DNA from: Variovorax sp. RA8
Lineage (GTDB): Bacteria > Pseudomonadota > Gammaproteobacteria > Burkholderiales > Burkholderiaceae_C
Length of the DNA stretch: 64,000 nt
Direction: 5' to 3'
Assembly (NCBI RefSeq): GCF_901827175.1
Contig: NZ_LR594662.1
Location: 3,534,001-3,598,000 of the forward strand
Shown here: positions 15,640 through 24,379 of the stretch, piece by piece
Layout: the number at the start of each line of letters is the position of its first letter
How positions within the stretch are numbered: position 1 is the first letter of the stretch
Translations under genes and position numbers: made by a program
Notes under the pieces: generated by a model
Database searches by the model: none
Seen by the model: only the letters and a program-made list of their open reading frames with translations
What the model was told of the DNA's origin: nothing

Positions 15640-16373
15640 CAACACCAGACGGTGTGCCCGATGCTGCGCGTGCGCAGATCAAAGAGTCCTTCATCGCGGA
15701 GCGAGGCTACTGGCGCCCCTGGACCGAGACCATGCTGCAGGTCTGCCCCGCCTTCGTGCAGCAATACGCGCGCTATGCGGGGTACCCAGCGCGCACCGGA
15801 CCGCTGACGGAGCGCATGGTGGAGCTCATCTATGTGGCGCTCGATTCCTCCTCCTCCCATCTTTTCGAGCCGGGCTTGCACACCCACATGAAGCGGGCAC
15901 TCGAGGTGGGCGCCACCCAGGCCGACATTTTCGATGTGCTGCACCTCGTTGCCGTGCAAGGCCTCGCCAGTGTGTGCCAGGCAACCGACATCCTGGCCGA
16001 GTTAGCCGACTTGAGCGCAGCGGCGATCGACGAGGCGCTCCAGGCCCGCATCGACAGGCTCGGTCCCGCGCACGCGCTGGCCCTGGCCTCCGTCGCGCGG
16101 CTCGACCCCCGCTACGCCGACGTGCTTCTGGACTTTGTCGAACAAGCTCGCCCCGGTGCGGGCCTGACCCCGGCGGAGCGCAGCTTGGTCCAGTTGGCAC
16201 TGCACGCGTGCTTCACGGCTTTCAATCCGGACGCGATACGGCGGATCGTCGCCACGGCGCTGTCGCAAGACCTCACACCGGCCGAGCTGCTCCAAGCCAT
16301 CCAGTTGGGCGCCCACCTGGCCGTCCATGGCACCGCACTCGGCACGAATGTATTCCGGCAGACCCAGGGCTGA
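15636..16373 (+). CDS. Carboxymuconolactone decarboxylase (CMD) family protein with two CMD repeats
   Basis: A 245-residue helical protein with two CMD/AhpD-like modules. In the first, ERMVELIYVALDSSSSHLFE precedes GLHTHMKRALEVGATQADIFDVLHL; in the second, ERSLVQLALHACFTAFNPDAIRRIVATALSQDLTPAELLQAIQLG. The redox CxxC of AhpD is absent from both modules, arguing for the decarboxylase-like or an unknown branch rather than peroxidase reduction. The start at 15636 overlaps the previous stop (ATGA). It is the last gene of the seven-gene operon and is expected to act on a pathway intermediate. Confidence 0.9.
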   Translation: MTTPDGVPDAARAQIKESFIAERGYWRPWTETMLQVCPAFVQQYARYAGYPARTGPLTERMVELIYVALDSSSSHLFEPGLHTHMKRALEVGATQADIFDVLHLVAVQGLASVCQATDILAELADLSAAAIDEALQARIDRLGPAHALALASVARLDPRYADVLLDFVEQARPGAGLTPAERSLVQLALHACFTAFNPDAIRRIVATALSQDLTPAELLQAIQLGAHLAVHGTALGTNVFRQTQG

Positions 16374-16469
16374 CGCCAGGCTCTCGACCTGGGAGATCGC
16401 CAGCATCGCAAGCGAGATGTGGACACCGTCGGGCGCGGCGCAGTAGCGGAACTGCTGCTTCAGCAGCAT
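16374..16469 (-). pseudogene. Possible remnant of an alpha/beta-hydrolase or cyclase-type gene start
   Basis: The minus strand from ATG 16469 reads MLLKQQFRYCAAPDGVHIS, resembling the start QxIRYCTAxDGVRIAYA seen in proteins combining an alpha/beta hydrolase with a regulatory or cyclase domain. After about 20 residues the likeness ends, and the frame runs into antisense of the CMD gene. It is interpreted as a decayed gene tip left by a deletion or insertion at the edge of the catabolic operon. The similarity is short and from memory. Confidence 0.2.
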
Positions 16470-16570
16470 GGCGTGGGGTCGGCAGCGAGGCGGGGCTCCT
16501 CGTGCCATGGGGCGTGCGGCCTGTCAGCGGCCAACTACCATCGACACACCTTGATTCGCCCACGCCCGCC

Positions 16571-17224
16571 ATGTCGAGCCTCCCACTGTCCCAGGCGCTC
16601 CTTCTGTCCAACGCCCAGATCGCGATCGAGGCCGCGGCCACGCTGGCGTTTGCGCTCTCGGGCCTGATCGAGGCGGCGCGCAAGCGGCTGGATGCGGTCG
16701 GCGTCTGCGTGGTGGCGGGCCTCGCGGCCTTCGGGGGCGGCACGCTGCGCGATGTCCTGCTGGACCGCCGGCCCTTCTTCTGGGTCCAGCACGCGGCCTG
16801 GCTCTGGGTGCTGCTCGCGCTGTGCGTCGGCGCCATGTTCTTCATGCGCTCGCGCCATTTCGCGCTCACCGAGCGGGCCATGCAGTGGCCCGATGCGCTG
16901 GGCCTGGGCCTGTTCACCGCCGGCGGCACGCAGATCGCGATCGACGCCGCCATGCCGCCCATCGTCGCCGTGCTCATGGGCATGGTGACGGCGGTGTGCG
17001 GCGGGGTGCTGCGCGACATCGTGTGCAACGAGATCCCGCGCGCCTTCAGCGACCACCGGCCCTATGCACTGTGCGCCTTTGCCGGGGCGTGGCTGGTGGT
17101 GCTGGCCCACCAGCTGGCGATGCCGCAGTGGCTCGGCCTGGCCGCCGCGGCAGGCACGGTCACGCTGCTGCGGGCGCTGGCGATGCTGACGGGGTGGAAG
17201 CTGCCGGCCTGGCGGGCTGACTAG
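16571..17224 (+). CDS. Trimeric intracellular cation (TRIC) channel family protein (YadS/YicG type)
   Basis: A 217-residue inner-membrane protein with about seven hydrophobic segments. The family has an internal repeat carrying glycine-rich GGGTLRDVLL and GGVLRDIV motifs; both are here (FGGGTLRDVLLDRRPFFW near 60 and CGGVLRDIVCNEIPRAF near 145). Prokaryotic TRIC proteins form trimeric potassium-permeable channels. The start MSSLPLSQ at 16571 places the first membrane helix at the usual distance. It stands alone and converges on the Crp-family gene. Confidence 0.93.
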   Translation: MSSLPLSQALLLSNAQIAIEAAATLAFALSGLIEAARKRLDAVGVCVVAGLAAFGGGTLRDVLLDRRPFFWVQHAAWLWVLLALCVGAMFFMRSRHFALTERAMQWPDALGLGLFTAGGTQIAIDAAMPPIVAVLMGMVTAVCGGVLRDIVCNEIPRAFSDHRPYALCAFAGAWLVVLAHQLAMPQWLGLAAAAGTVTLLRALAMLTGWKLPAWRAD

Positions 17225-17253
17225 CGAAAGCGAAACCGAAAGCGCAATGACAC

Positions 17254-17955
17254 CTACGCACCGCGCACCTCCTCCACCATCCGCACGAGCCGCTGCGCAT
17301 CGGTCAGCACCAGCGCCCGGCCGTCCTTGGCCAGCAGGCCGTCGCGCCGCAGGGCGTTGAGCTCGCGCGTCACCTGCTCGCGGTTGGTGCTGATCTGGCT
17401 GGCCAGCTCGGCATGGGTCGGCGCCGGCTCCAGCCGTGCCCGGTTGCCGTCGATGCCCGCAGCCTGTGCCAGGCGCAGCAGCTCGGCATGGACACGGTTC
17501 TGTACGCCGAGCGTGCTGAGGTCGATCACGCGCTCGGACAGCTGGCGCACCAGCGCGGTGAGGCTGCGCATGACACGCTCGGCAACCACCGGCTCGTCAC
17601 GCAGCAGCGCGAGGAAGGCCCCGCGATCGAGGCTGGCGACCACACTGGGCGAGAGCGTCACCACGTCGGCCGAGCGCGGCTGGCCATCGATGGCCGCGAT
17701 GTCGCCAAAATGCTCGCCCTCGAGCGAGTCGCGGAAGGTGACCTGCCGCCCGTTGGCTGCGTAGATCGTCACGCGCAGCCGGCCGGACACCAGGAAGTAG
17801 ACATCGCTCTTGCACTCGGAGCGCAGCAGCAGCGGCTTGCCCGCCGGCAGGCTCTGCCACAGGCAGCGCGCAGCGAGCTGCTCCAGCCGCTCGCGCGACA
17901 GGCCCTGCAGCAGCGCGATGTGCTTCAGGCCCAGGCTGGAGCGATCAGGCGGCAT
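17254..17955 (-). CDS. Crp/Fnr family transcriptional regulator
   Basis: A 233-residue regulator. Residues 15-125 form the cyclic-nucleotide-binding-like beta-barrel (LLLRSECKSDVYFLVSGRLRVT, GEHFGDIAAIDGQPRSADVV), and residues 150-225 the Crp-type winged helix (THAELASQISTNREQVTRELNAL). No Fnr-type N-terminal cysteine cluster is seen. The arginine that contacts cAMP phosphate (PRSADV) is compatible with cyclic nucleotide binding. The neighbouring secreted protein gene at 18092 is divergent and a possible target. Confidence 0.94.
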   Translation of the reverse strand: MPPDRSSLGLKHIALLQGLSRERLEQLAARCLWQSLPAGKPLLLRSECKSDVYFLVSGRLRVTIYAANGRQVTFRDSLEGEHFGDIAAIDGQPRSADVVTLSPSVVASLDRGAFLALLRDEPVVAERVMRSLTALVRQLSERVIDLSTLGVQNRVHAELLRLAQAAGIDGNRARLEPAPTHAELASQISTNREQVTRELNALRRDGLLAKDGRALVLTDAQRLVRMVEEVRGA

Positions 17956-18091
17956 GACACCGACTCCGTGATGACGGCCTCTTTGCAAAACCTGTGCGCT
18001 AACGCACAGCTCCCGGGGCAGTGGCGACTCACAGTAGGACCGTGATGGATGCGATTTCCGCACCCGCACACCCCGCAGAGGAGATTTCATC

Positions 18092-18538
18092 ATGAATACG
18101 AAAGTTCTTGCTTTTTTTGCTGTCACATTCGCTGGTGTCGTATCTGCGCAGACGGTTCCTCCGGAACAATGGGTCGGCGCGCCGATTCCGTCGGCCAGCA
18201 CCCTGAGCCGCTCGGCCGTGATGGCCGACTACGTCGCCACGGCACCTGCGGAAGGGAGAACGCCGCAGGAGTTCCGCGTCGGGCCGCCTGACGCGCAGCC
18301 TGGCGGATTGAGCCGCGCGGAGGCGGTGGCCGACCTCAACCTGTGGCTGCGTTCGGGCCTTGGCCAGAGCGCCTATCGCGACGACTTCGATCCCGCGCGC
18401 GGGCACTACCGCGCACAGGTGGCGATGTACCAGCGGCTGCGCCACGGACCGGAGTTCACTGCGGAAGTCGCGCGCATCCAGGGCGCGGGTGGATTCGCGA
18501 CCGTCGCGCAGTCGGCACCGACGCCGGCCGACGAGTGA
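18092..18538 (+). CDS. Small secreted protein of unknown function (DUF4148-like)
   Basis: A 148-residue protein with a clear signal peptide (MNTKVLAFFAVTFAGVVSA, cleavage before QTV). The mature part includes GGLSRAEAVADLNLWLRSGL, recalling small periplasmic Burkholderiales proteins of the DUF4148 type, which share an LTRAEV-ADLxLW segment. No enzymatic motif is visible. A ribosome binding site GAGGAG precedes the ATG by about 10 bases. It is divergent from the Crp-family gene, across a 136-bp gap, and convergent with tctA. Confidence 0.75.
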   Translation: MNTKVLAFFAVTFAGVVSAQTVPPEQWVGAPIPSASTLSRSAVMADYVATAPAEGRTPQEFRVGPPDAQPGGLSRAEAVADLNLWLRSGLGQSAYRDDFDPARGHYRAQVAMYQRLRHGPEFTAEVARIQGAGGFATVAQSAPTPADE

Positions 18539-18569
18539 GGCCAGGGCGGCGCGCCGCGGGGCCGGCCTT

Positions 18570-20087
18570 TCAGCCGGGCGCGGCGCGCAGCTGCCTGCGT
18601 TCGCTCATGTACTTGGCCGCGCGCGGCAGCAGCAGCACCGCCAGCACGACCAGGATCAGCACGAGCGACATCGGGCGCTGGAAGAACACCACCGCACTGC
18701 CCTCGCCGATCGACATCGCGTTGCGCAGCTGCGCTTCGGCCAGCGGGCCCAGGATCATGCCCACCACCACCGGCGCGGTCGGGAAGTCGAAGCGGCGCAT
18801 CACCACGCCCAGCACGCCGATCACGTAGAGCAGCACCAGGTCGAAAGCGCTCTGGCGCATGCCGTAGGCGCCCACGGTGGCGAAGATCAGGATACCGGCG
18901 TAGAGCTGCGGCTTCGGGATCTTGAGCAGCTTGACCCACAGCCCCACCATCGGCAGGTTCAGCACCAGCAGCATCACGTTGCCAATGTAGAGCGAGGCGA
19001 TCAGCGCCCACACCAGCGCGGCCGAGGTGGTGAAGAGTTGCGGCCCCGGCTGGATGCCGTAGTTCTGGAAGGCGCCCAGAAGGATGGCGGTGGTGTTGGA
19101 GGTAGGAATGCCGAGCGTGAGCAGCGGGATCAGCGCGGCGGTCACGGTGGCGTTGTTGGCGGCCTCGGGGCCGGCGACACCCTCGATGGCGCCGCGGGTG
19201 CCGAACTCCGCCTTGTCCTGCGGATCCTTCACCAGCTTCTTCTCGGTCGCGTAGCTCAGGAAGGTCGGGATCTCGGTGCCGCCGGCCGGGATGCAGCCGA
19301 AGGGCGTGCCGATGGCGGTGCCGCGCAGCCAGGCCGGGATCGAGCGGCGCCAGTCGCGTGCGGTCATGTGCACGCGGCTGAGCTTGTTCTGCGTCTCGAC
19401 CGTGCGTCCTTCGTAGAGCACCGCGTAGAGCACTTCCGCCACCGCGAACAGGCCGACCGCGACCAGCACGATCTCGATGCCGTCGAGCAGTTCGGGAATG
19501 CCGCCGGTGTAGCGGCCCTGGCCGGAGATCTGGTCGAGGCCGATGCAGCCCGCCGCCAGGCCGATGAACAGCGCCGTGAGCCCGCGCAGCGTGCTCTGGC
19601 CCAGCACCGCGCTCACGGTGGTGAATGCCAGCACCATCAGGAGGAAGTACTCCGGCGGCCCCAGCTTGACCGCGAACTCGGCCACGTAGGGCGCGAACAG
19701 CGTGACGATCACGGTCGCGATGGTCCCGGCGACGAAGGAGCCGATCGCGGCTGTCGCCAGCGCGGCCCCGGCCCGGCCGCTCTTGGCCATCTTGTTGCCT
19801 TCCATCGCCGTCACCATGCTGGCCGTTTCGCCGGGCGTGTTCAGCAGGATGGAGGTCGTCGAGCCGCCGTACATGGCGCCGTAGTAGATGCCCGAGAAGA
19901 AGATCATCGAGGCGGTGATGTCGACCTTGCCGGTGATCGGCAGCAGCATGGCGACCGCCACCGCGGGACCGATGCCGGGCAGTACGCCGACGGCCGTGCC
20001 GAGGGCGCAGCCCACCAGGCACCAGAGCAGGTTCGCGGGCGTGATCGCGGCCGCGAAGCCCTGAAGCAATGCATTGAAAATGTCCAT
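18570..20087 (-). CDS. tctA: Tripartite tricarboxylate transporter large permease TctA
   Basis: A 505-residue polytopic inner-membrane protein, the 12-helix permease of a TctABC secondary transporter. Family motifs are seen at both halves: [19 protein letters not shown] and [20 protein letters not shown] in the first, [19 protein letters not shown] in the second. It ends with a cytoplasmic basic tail. The gene follows tctB by one base in the order tctC-tctB-tctA. It moves the ligand delivered by TctC using an ion gradient. The specific carboxylate cannot be predicted from sequence. Confidence 0.96.
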   Translation of the reverse strand: MDIFNALLQGFAAAITPANLLWCLVGCALGTAVGVLPGIGPAVAVAMLLPITGKVDITASMIFFSGIYYGAMYGGSTTSILLNTPGETASMVTAMEGNKMAKSGRAGAALATAAIGSFVAGTIATVIVTLFAPYVAEFAVKLGPPEYFLLMVLAFTTVSAVLGQSTLRGLTALFIGLAAGCIGLDQISGQGRYTGGIPELLDGIEIVLVAVGLFAVAEVLYAVLYEGRTVETQNKLSRVHMTARDWRRSIPAWLRGTAIGTPFGCIPAGGTEIPTFLSYATEKKLVKDPQDKAEFGTRGAIEGVAGPEAANNATVTAALIPLLTLGIPTSNTTAILLGAFQNYGIQPGPQLFTTSAALVWALIASLYIGNVMLLVLNLPMVGLWVKLLKIPKPQLYAGILIFATVGAYGMRQSAFDLVLLYVIGVLGVVMRRFDFPTAPVVVGMILGPLAEAQLRNAMSIGEGSAVVFFQRPMSLVLILVVLAVLLLPRAAKYMSERRQLRAAPG

Positions 20088-20088
20088 G

Positions 20089-20646
20089 TCAGATCCAGCC
20101 CGAGCCGGTCAGGCCCGGCAGGTTGATGGCGAGGAACTTGGTGAACATCCAGTAGACGGGGGCCGAGATCAGCAGGCCCGTCGCGATGTCGATGAGCCAG
20201 GTGCGCGGCGAATTGACGCCGCCCTGCCCCTTCGAGCGCCGCAATCCTTGCACCGCGAACAGGTAGCACAGCGTGCAGCTCAGGATGAAGCCGATGGTGG
20301 TGATCAACGCCGCGTTGAGCAAAAGGCCGGCCGAAATCCAGGCGAAGCCGCTCCAGTAGGCAGGCCCGTCCGAGGGGGCCTCCATGTTGCGGAAGCCGCC
20401 GGTGCGCGATTCCCAGATGATCCAGGCGCCGCAGAGGGTGAGGGCCACCGACACCAGCCAGGGCAGGAAGTTGGGTCCGACGCCGCCGTAGCCCGCCTCC
20501 GACGAGATGCCGATCGCGCCATAAGCCAGGGCCAGGCCGGTGAGGAGAACGCCGGCGCCGACCAGGGTCTGGGGCCAGACCGCTGGCGGCCTCGGATCGG
20601 GTTCGAGCGGCACGTGCCCACTCGAGGTGGGGTCGATGTTGGACAT
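20089..20646 (-). CDS. tctB: Tripartite tricarboxylate transporter small permease TctB
   Basis: A 185-residue protein with four predicted membrane segments (for example TLVGAGVLLTGLALAYGAIG, FLPWLVSVALTLCGAWIIW, ALITTIGFILSCTLCYLFAV), the TctB size and layout. The start MSNIDPTSS at 20646 gives a short cytoplasmic lead before the first helix. It is one base upstream of tctA and 77 bp downstream of tctC, with a strong hairpin in that gap that may set relative expression. Confidence 0.94.
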   Translation of the reverse strand: MSNIDPTSSGHVPLEPDPRPPAVWPQTLVGAGVLLTGLALAYGAIGISSEAGYGGVGPNFLPWLVSVALTLCGAWIIWESRTGGFRNMEAPSDGPAYWSGFAWISAGLLLNAALITTIGFILSCTLCYLFAVQGLRRSKGQGGVNSPRTWLIDIATGLLISAPVYWMFTKFLAINLPGLTGSGWI

Positions 20647-20680
20647 TGTTCTGGGCCTTGCGTGTGATCGAAGGAAGAAG

Positions 20681-20705
20681 GGAGTGCGGCCCCAAGCCGC
20701 ACTCC
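20681..20705 (-). promoter_or_regulatory. Intra-operon hairpin between tctC and tctB
   Basis: GGAGTGCGGC (20681-20690) and GCCGCACTCC (20696-20705) form a perfect 10-bp stem with a 5-base loop. On the minus strand it is followed by CTTCTTCC rather than a pure T-run. Such stems after binding-protein genes commonly stabilise or partially terminate the upstream message, so TctC would be made in excess over TctBA. Confidence 0.65.
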
Positions 20706-20723
20706 GCACGCGCGCGAAGCGCG

Positions 20724-21683
20724 TCAGACCATGCCGGACTTGTGCATGGTCGCGCGCAGGCTGGCGAACTCCTCGTCCACGAACTTGGCAAAGGCGTCGC
20801 CGGACAGGACGGCGGGCGTCCAGTCGTTCTTCTTCATCGCCTCGTTCCAGGCGGGCGTCTTGAGCGCGGCCAGCACCAGGTCGGTCAGCGCCTTGCGCTG
20901 CTCGGGGGTGATGCCGGGGGCGCCGTAGACGCCGCGCCAGTTGCCGATCTCGACGTCGATGCCCTGCTCCTTGAGCGTGGGCACGTTGATGCCGGGCAGC
21001 CGCTGCGCCGAGGTCACGGCGATCGCGCGCATCTTGCCGTCGGCGATGTACGGGGCGAACTCGCTGTAGCCGCTGCCGCCCACGGTGACGTTGCCGCCGA
21101 GGATGGCGGCGGTGGCCTCGCCGCCGCCGCGGAAGGCCACGTAGTTGATCTTGGAGGGGTCGGCGCCGACCTTCTGCGCGATCATGGCTGCGGCGATGTG
21201 CTCGGTGGAGCCGCGCGAGCCGCCACCCCACTTGACGCTGCCCGGGTCCTTCTTGAGCTGCTCGACCACGTCCTTCATGGTCTTCAGGGGCGAACTGGCC
21301 GGCAGCACGAACACGTTGTATTCGCTGGTCAGCCGCGCCAGCGGCGTGGCCTGCGAGAGGTTCACCGGCGGCTTGCCGGTGATGATGCCGCCCAGCATCA
21401 CCGCGCCCATCACCATCAGCGCATTCGGGTCGCCCTTGGAGCCGTTGACGAACTGCGCCAGGCCCAGTGCGCCGGCGGCGCCGCCCTTGTTGTCGTAGGT
21501 GACGGTGTCGGCCAGCTTGCCGTCCGTCATGGCCTTGCCGAGTGCACGGCCCGTGGTGTCCCAGCCACCGCCCGGGTTGGCCGGGATCATCATCTTGACG
21601 TTGGGGGCGGCCCACGCCGACAGCGGCAGGGCACCGGTGGCGGCCAACGCGGCCATGGATTTCAGGAAGGTGTCTCGACGCAT
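20724..21683 (-). CDS. tctC: Tripartite tricarboxylate transporter substrate-binding protein TctC
   Basis: A 319-residue periplasmic binding protein with signal peptide MRRDTFLKSMAALAATGALP (cleavage near AWA). The family loops are present: MMIPANPGGGWDTTGRALGK, GGAAGALGLAQFV and GGGSRGSTEHIAAAMIA. It is the first gene of the tctCBA operon and is divergent from the tctDE-like two-component genes across 104 bp, which strongly suggests control by that system. It captures a carboxylate in the periplasm and hands it to TctAB. Confidence 0.95.
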   Translation of the reverse strand: MRRDTFLKSMAALAATGALPLSAWAAPNVKMMIPANPGGGWDTTGRALGKAMTDGKLADTVTYDNKGGAAGALGLAQFVNGSKGDPNALMVMGAVMLGGIITGKPPVNLSQATPLARLTSEYNVFVLPASSPLKTMKDVVEQLKKDPGSVKWGGGSRGSTEHIAAAMIAQKVGADPSKINYVAFRGGGEATAAILGGNVTVGGSGYSEFAPYIADGKMRAIAVTSAQRLPGINVPTLKEQGIDVEIGNWRGVYGAPGITPEQRKALTDLVLAALKTPAWNEAMKKNDWTPAVLSGDAFAKFVDEEFASLRATMHKSGMV

Positions 21684-21787
21684 GCATGTCTCCTTGAAGA
21701 ATCGGAAAGGCGGAACGCCGCTATGATGCGCGCCCCTGCTGTCAGTTGGCTGTCCTGCGCACTGGGGTAAACACCGAAATACCGGCC

Positions 21788-22468
21788 ATGAAGCTGCTGT
21801 TAGTCGAAGACGACCCGTCGATGCAAACCACGCTGCAGCGCACCCTCGGCCGCCGCATGATCGACGTGCGCCTTTGCGGCGACGGCGCGCAGGCGCTGGC
21901 GCAGTGGCGAGCGCTCGAGCCCGACGTGGTCGCGCTGGACCTGAGCCTGCCCAACGTCGACGGGTTGCAGGTCCTGGCGCAGGCGCGCGCCCAGGGCCTG
22001 CGCACGCCGGTGCTGCTACTGACCGCGCGCGGCACCGTGGGCGATCGCGTGGTGGGCCTCAATACCGGCGCCGACGACTACCTGCCCAAGCCCTTCGACC
22101 TCGACGAGCTCGAGGCGCGCATCCGCGCATTGCATCGTCGCAATCAGAGCGCAGCACCCGACGCCGCGCACAACCCGCAGCAGGTCGGCGGCCTGCGCTA
22201 CGAGCCCGACAGCGGCGCCATCTACCACCGCGCCGAGGTGCTGGAGCTGACGCCGCGCGAGCTCGCCCTGCTCAAGGCGCTGATGGTGAAGCCGGGCCAT
22301 GCAGTGGCCAAGGAGCGCCTGTTCGAGCTGGTCTTCCCCAGCGAGACCGAGGTGCAGTACGAGGCGGTCGAGGTGGTGGTGTATCGCCTGCGCAAGAAGC
22401 TCGCCGGCACCGGCGCGACGCTGATGACCTTGCGCGGCCTGGGCTACCTGCTGCGCGAAGAACCGTGA
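21788..22468 (+). CDS. tctD: OmpR-family response regulator, TctD-like
   Basis: A 226-residue two-domain regulator. The receiver has acidic residues VEDDP near the N-terminus, the phosphoacceptor Asp51 in VVALDLSLP, Thr in LLLTARG and Lys in YLPKPFD. The C-terminal winged helix (about 135-220) includes LTPRELALLKALMVKPG and VEVVVYRLRKKLAG. It overlaps the histidine kinase by one base (TGATG) and is divergent from tctC, the standard place of the citrate-type TctD regulator. The symbol is assigned by synteny. Confidence 0.9.
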   Translation: MKLLLVEDDPSMQTTLQRTLGRRMIDVRLCGDGAQALAQWRALEPDVVALDLSLPNVDGLQVLAQARAQGLRTPVLLLTARGTVGDRVVGLNTGADDYLPKPFDLDELEARIRALHRRNQSAAPDAAHNPQQVGGLRYEPDSGAIYHRAEVLELTPRELALLKALMVKPGHAVAKERLFELVFPSETEVQYEAVEVVVYRLRKKLAGTGATLMTLRGLGYLLREEP

Positions 22469-23880
22469 TGCGCGCCGCCTCGCTGCGCGCCAGGCTGCTC
22501 ACCGGCATCCTGGTGCCGGTCGCGCTGTTCATCGTGGTCAACAGCGTGAGCCTGTACCGCCAGAGCCTCGCGGCAGCGACCACTGCCTACGACCGCACCC
22601 TGCTCGCCTCGGCCAAGACCATCGGCGAGCAGCTCGACGTCGAAGGCTACGACGAGCAGGCCTTGCTGCGCGCCATCGTTCCCTACTCCGCGCTGGAAGC
22701 CTTCGAGGCCGACAACCAGAGCAAGATCTTCTACCGGGTCTCCACGCTCGGCGGCGAGATGATCTCCGGCTTTGCCGAGCTGCCCTTCTGGCGCGGCAAG
22801 CTGCCGGACCGGTCGCCCTACGCGGCCCTGGTGGACTTCTATGACGCGCGCTTTCGCGGTCAGCCAGTCCGGGTGGCCGTGCTGCTGCAGCCGGTGGCCA
22901 GCGCGCGCGGGCGCGGCATGGCCGTGGTGCAGGTGGCCGAGACGCTGGAGCTGCGCGAGACGCTGGTGCGCAAGCTGCTGGTCGATATGCTCTGGCGGCA
23001 GCTCGTGCTGCTGGCCGTGATTGCCGGCGTGACCGTGTTCGTGGTGCAGCGCGCCACCCGGCCGGTGCGCCACCTGGGCGAGCTGATCGAAGGGCGTGCG
23101 CCCGACGATTTCTCGCCCATCGACGCGCCCGACACGCCGCGCGAGCTGCGCCCGCTGGTCGATGCCACCACCGAGGTCATGGGGCGGCTGCAACGGGTGC
23201 TCGACCACCAGAAGCGCTTCGTGCGCGACACCGCGCACCAGCTGCGCACGCCGTTGGCGGTGCTCAAGGCCCAGGTGCAGTCCGCGCGCCGCGGCGACGT
23301 GCCGACCGGCGAGGCGCTCGCAGAGATCAGCGATACGGTGGAGCGCGCCACCACGCTGGCCAACCAGATGCTGTCGCTGGCCAAGGTCGAGCAGTTGCGC
23401 CAGCAGCCGGATTCGCAGGTTCTGGACCTGGGCGAGGCGGTGCGCCAGGTCGCGCTCGACCTCTCGCCCCTGATGGCCGACAAGGCGCTGGACGTGGAGC
23501 TCTCGGCCGGCTCCGCGCCGGTGCTCGTGCGCGCGCACCGCTGGATGCTGCAGGAGCTGGCGCGCAACCTGCTGCACAACGCCATCAAGCACAGTCCGCG
23601 CGGGGGCGCGCTGGTGGTGCGCGTCGAGGCCCAGGACGGGACCGCCGTCTTCGTCGTGAGCGACCAGGGCGCCGGCATCCCCGACGAGTTGCGCCGGCGC
23701 CTGTTCGCGCCCTTCGCCGCGGGCGACGTGGCCAGCGGCTCGGGGCTGGGGCTGGCCATCTGCCGCGAGATCGTGCTCGCGCTGAGTGGAAGCATCGCGC
23801 TCGACAACCGGGAAATCGGCGGACAGCGTCACGGGCTCGATGCCGTGGTGCAGCTGCCGCTGGCCGGCGACAATCGCTGA
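22468..23880 (+). CDS. tctE: Sensor histidine kinase, TctE-like
   Basis: A 470-residue membrane kinase. A first membrane helix (about 10-30, LLTGILVPVALFIVVNSVSL), a periplasmic sensor of roughly 130 residues, a second helix (LVLLAVIAGVTVFVV), then a dimerisation domain with the phosphoacceptor His in RDTAHQLRTPLAVLKAQVQ, and an ATPase domain with LLHNAIKHSP (N box), DQGAGIP (G1) and GSGLGLAI (G2). It overlaps the regulator gene. It probably senses the periplasmic carboxylate carried by TctCBA and activates the divergent operon. Confidence 0.92.
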   Translation: MRAASLRARLLTGILVPVALFIVVNSVSLYRQSLAAATTAYDRTLLASAKTIGEQLDVEGYDEQALLRAIVPYSALEAFEADNQSKIFYRVSTLGGEMISGFAELPFWRGKLPDRSPYAALVDFYDARFRGQPVRVAVLLQPVASARGRGMAVVQVAETLELRETLVRKLLVDMLWRQLVLLAVIAGVTVFVVQRATRPVRHLGELIEGRAPDDFSPIDAPDTPRELRPLVDATTEVMGRLQRVLDHQKRFVRDTAHQLRTPLAVLKAQVQSARRGDVPTGEALAEISDTVERATTLANQMLSLAKVEQLRQQPDSQVLDLGEAVRQVALDLSPLMADKALDVELSAGSAPVLVRAHRWMLQELARNLLHNAIKHSPRGGALVVRVEAQDGTAVFVVSDQGAGIPDELRRRLFAPFAAGDVASGSGLGLAICREIVLALSGSIALDNREIGGQRHGLDAVVQLPLAGDNR

Positions 23881-23900
23881 AACCCCACTCACACGGAGAC

Positions 23901-24329
23901 ATGGACCGCCTGCGCATCGACAAATGGCTCTGGGCCGCACGCTTCTTCAAGACGCGCACCCTGGCCGCCGACGAAATCGGCAAGAACCGCGTGCAGATCA
24001 ACGGCGAGGTGGCGAAGGCCTCGCGCGAGGTGAAGGCCGGCGACCTGGTCGCGCTGCGCGTCGGCGGCGGGCTCGACCGCATCGTGCGGGTGCGGGGCCT
24101 GAGCGGCCAGCGCGGCCCGGCGCCGGTGGCGCAGCAGCTCTACGAGGAGACGCCCGAGAGCCTGGCCGCGCAGGCGGCCGCGCGCGAGCAGCGGCGCATG
24201 GGCAGCGAGCCGGCGCTCAGCATCGTGCAGGGACGGCCGACCAAGCGCAACCGTCGCGACCTCGACCAGGCCCGGCACGTGGATTGGGACAACCGCTGGA
24301 GCGCTTCGCTCGATCCCGACAAAGACTGA
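23901..24329 (+). CDS. hslR: S4-domain RNA-binding protein, Hsp15-like
   Basis: A 142-residue protein with an N-terminal S4 domain (RLRIDKWLWAARFFKTRTLA, QINGEVAKASREVKAGDLV) and a basic C-terminal tail (TKRNRRDLDQARHVDWDNRW), matching heat-shock protein 15. Hsp15 binds stalled 50S subunits carrying nascent-chain tRNA and aids their recycling. ACACGGAGAC upstream supplies a ribosome binding site. It starts 20 bp after the sensor kinase and 50 bp before the polyphosphate kinase. Confidence 0.85.
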   Translation: MDRLRIDKWLWAARFFKTRTLAADEIGKNRVQINGEVAKASREVKAGDLVALRVGGGLDRIVRVRGLSGQRGPAPVAQQLYEETPESLAAQAAAREQRRMGSEPALSIVQGRPTKRNRRDLDQARHVDWDNRWSASLDPDKD

Positions 24330-24379
24330 ACATCGCTTACCCTCGGACCCCGTGCCAGCAACAACCAGGAGTCCTGCGA

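Noticed and set aside
18360..20126. Long plus-strand open frame opposite tctA
   Set aside because: Composition is that of an antisense shadow (His, Asp, Arg, Gln runs), while the minus strand is a clear TctA.
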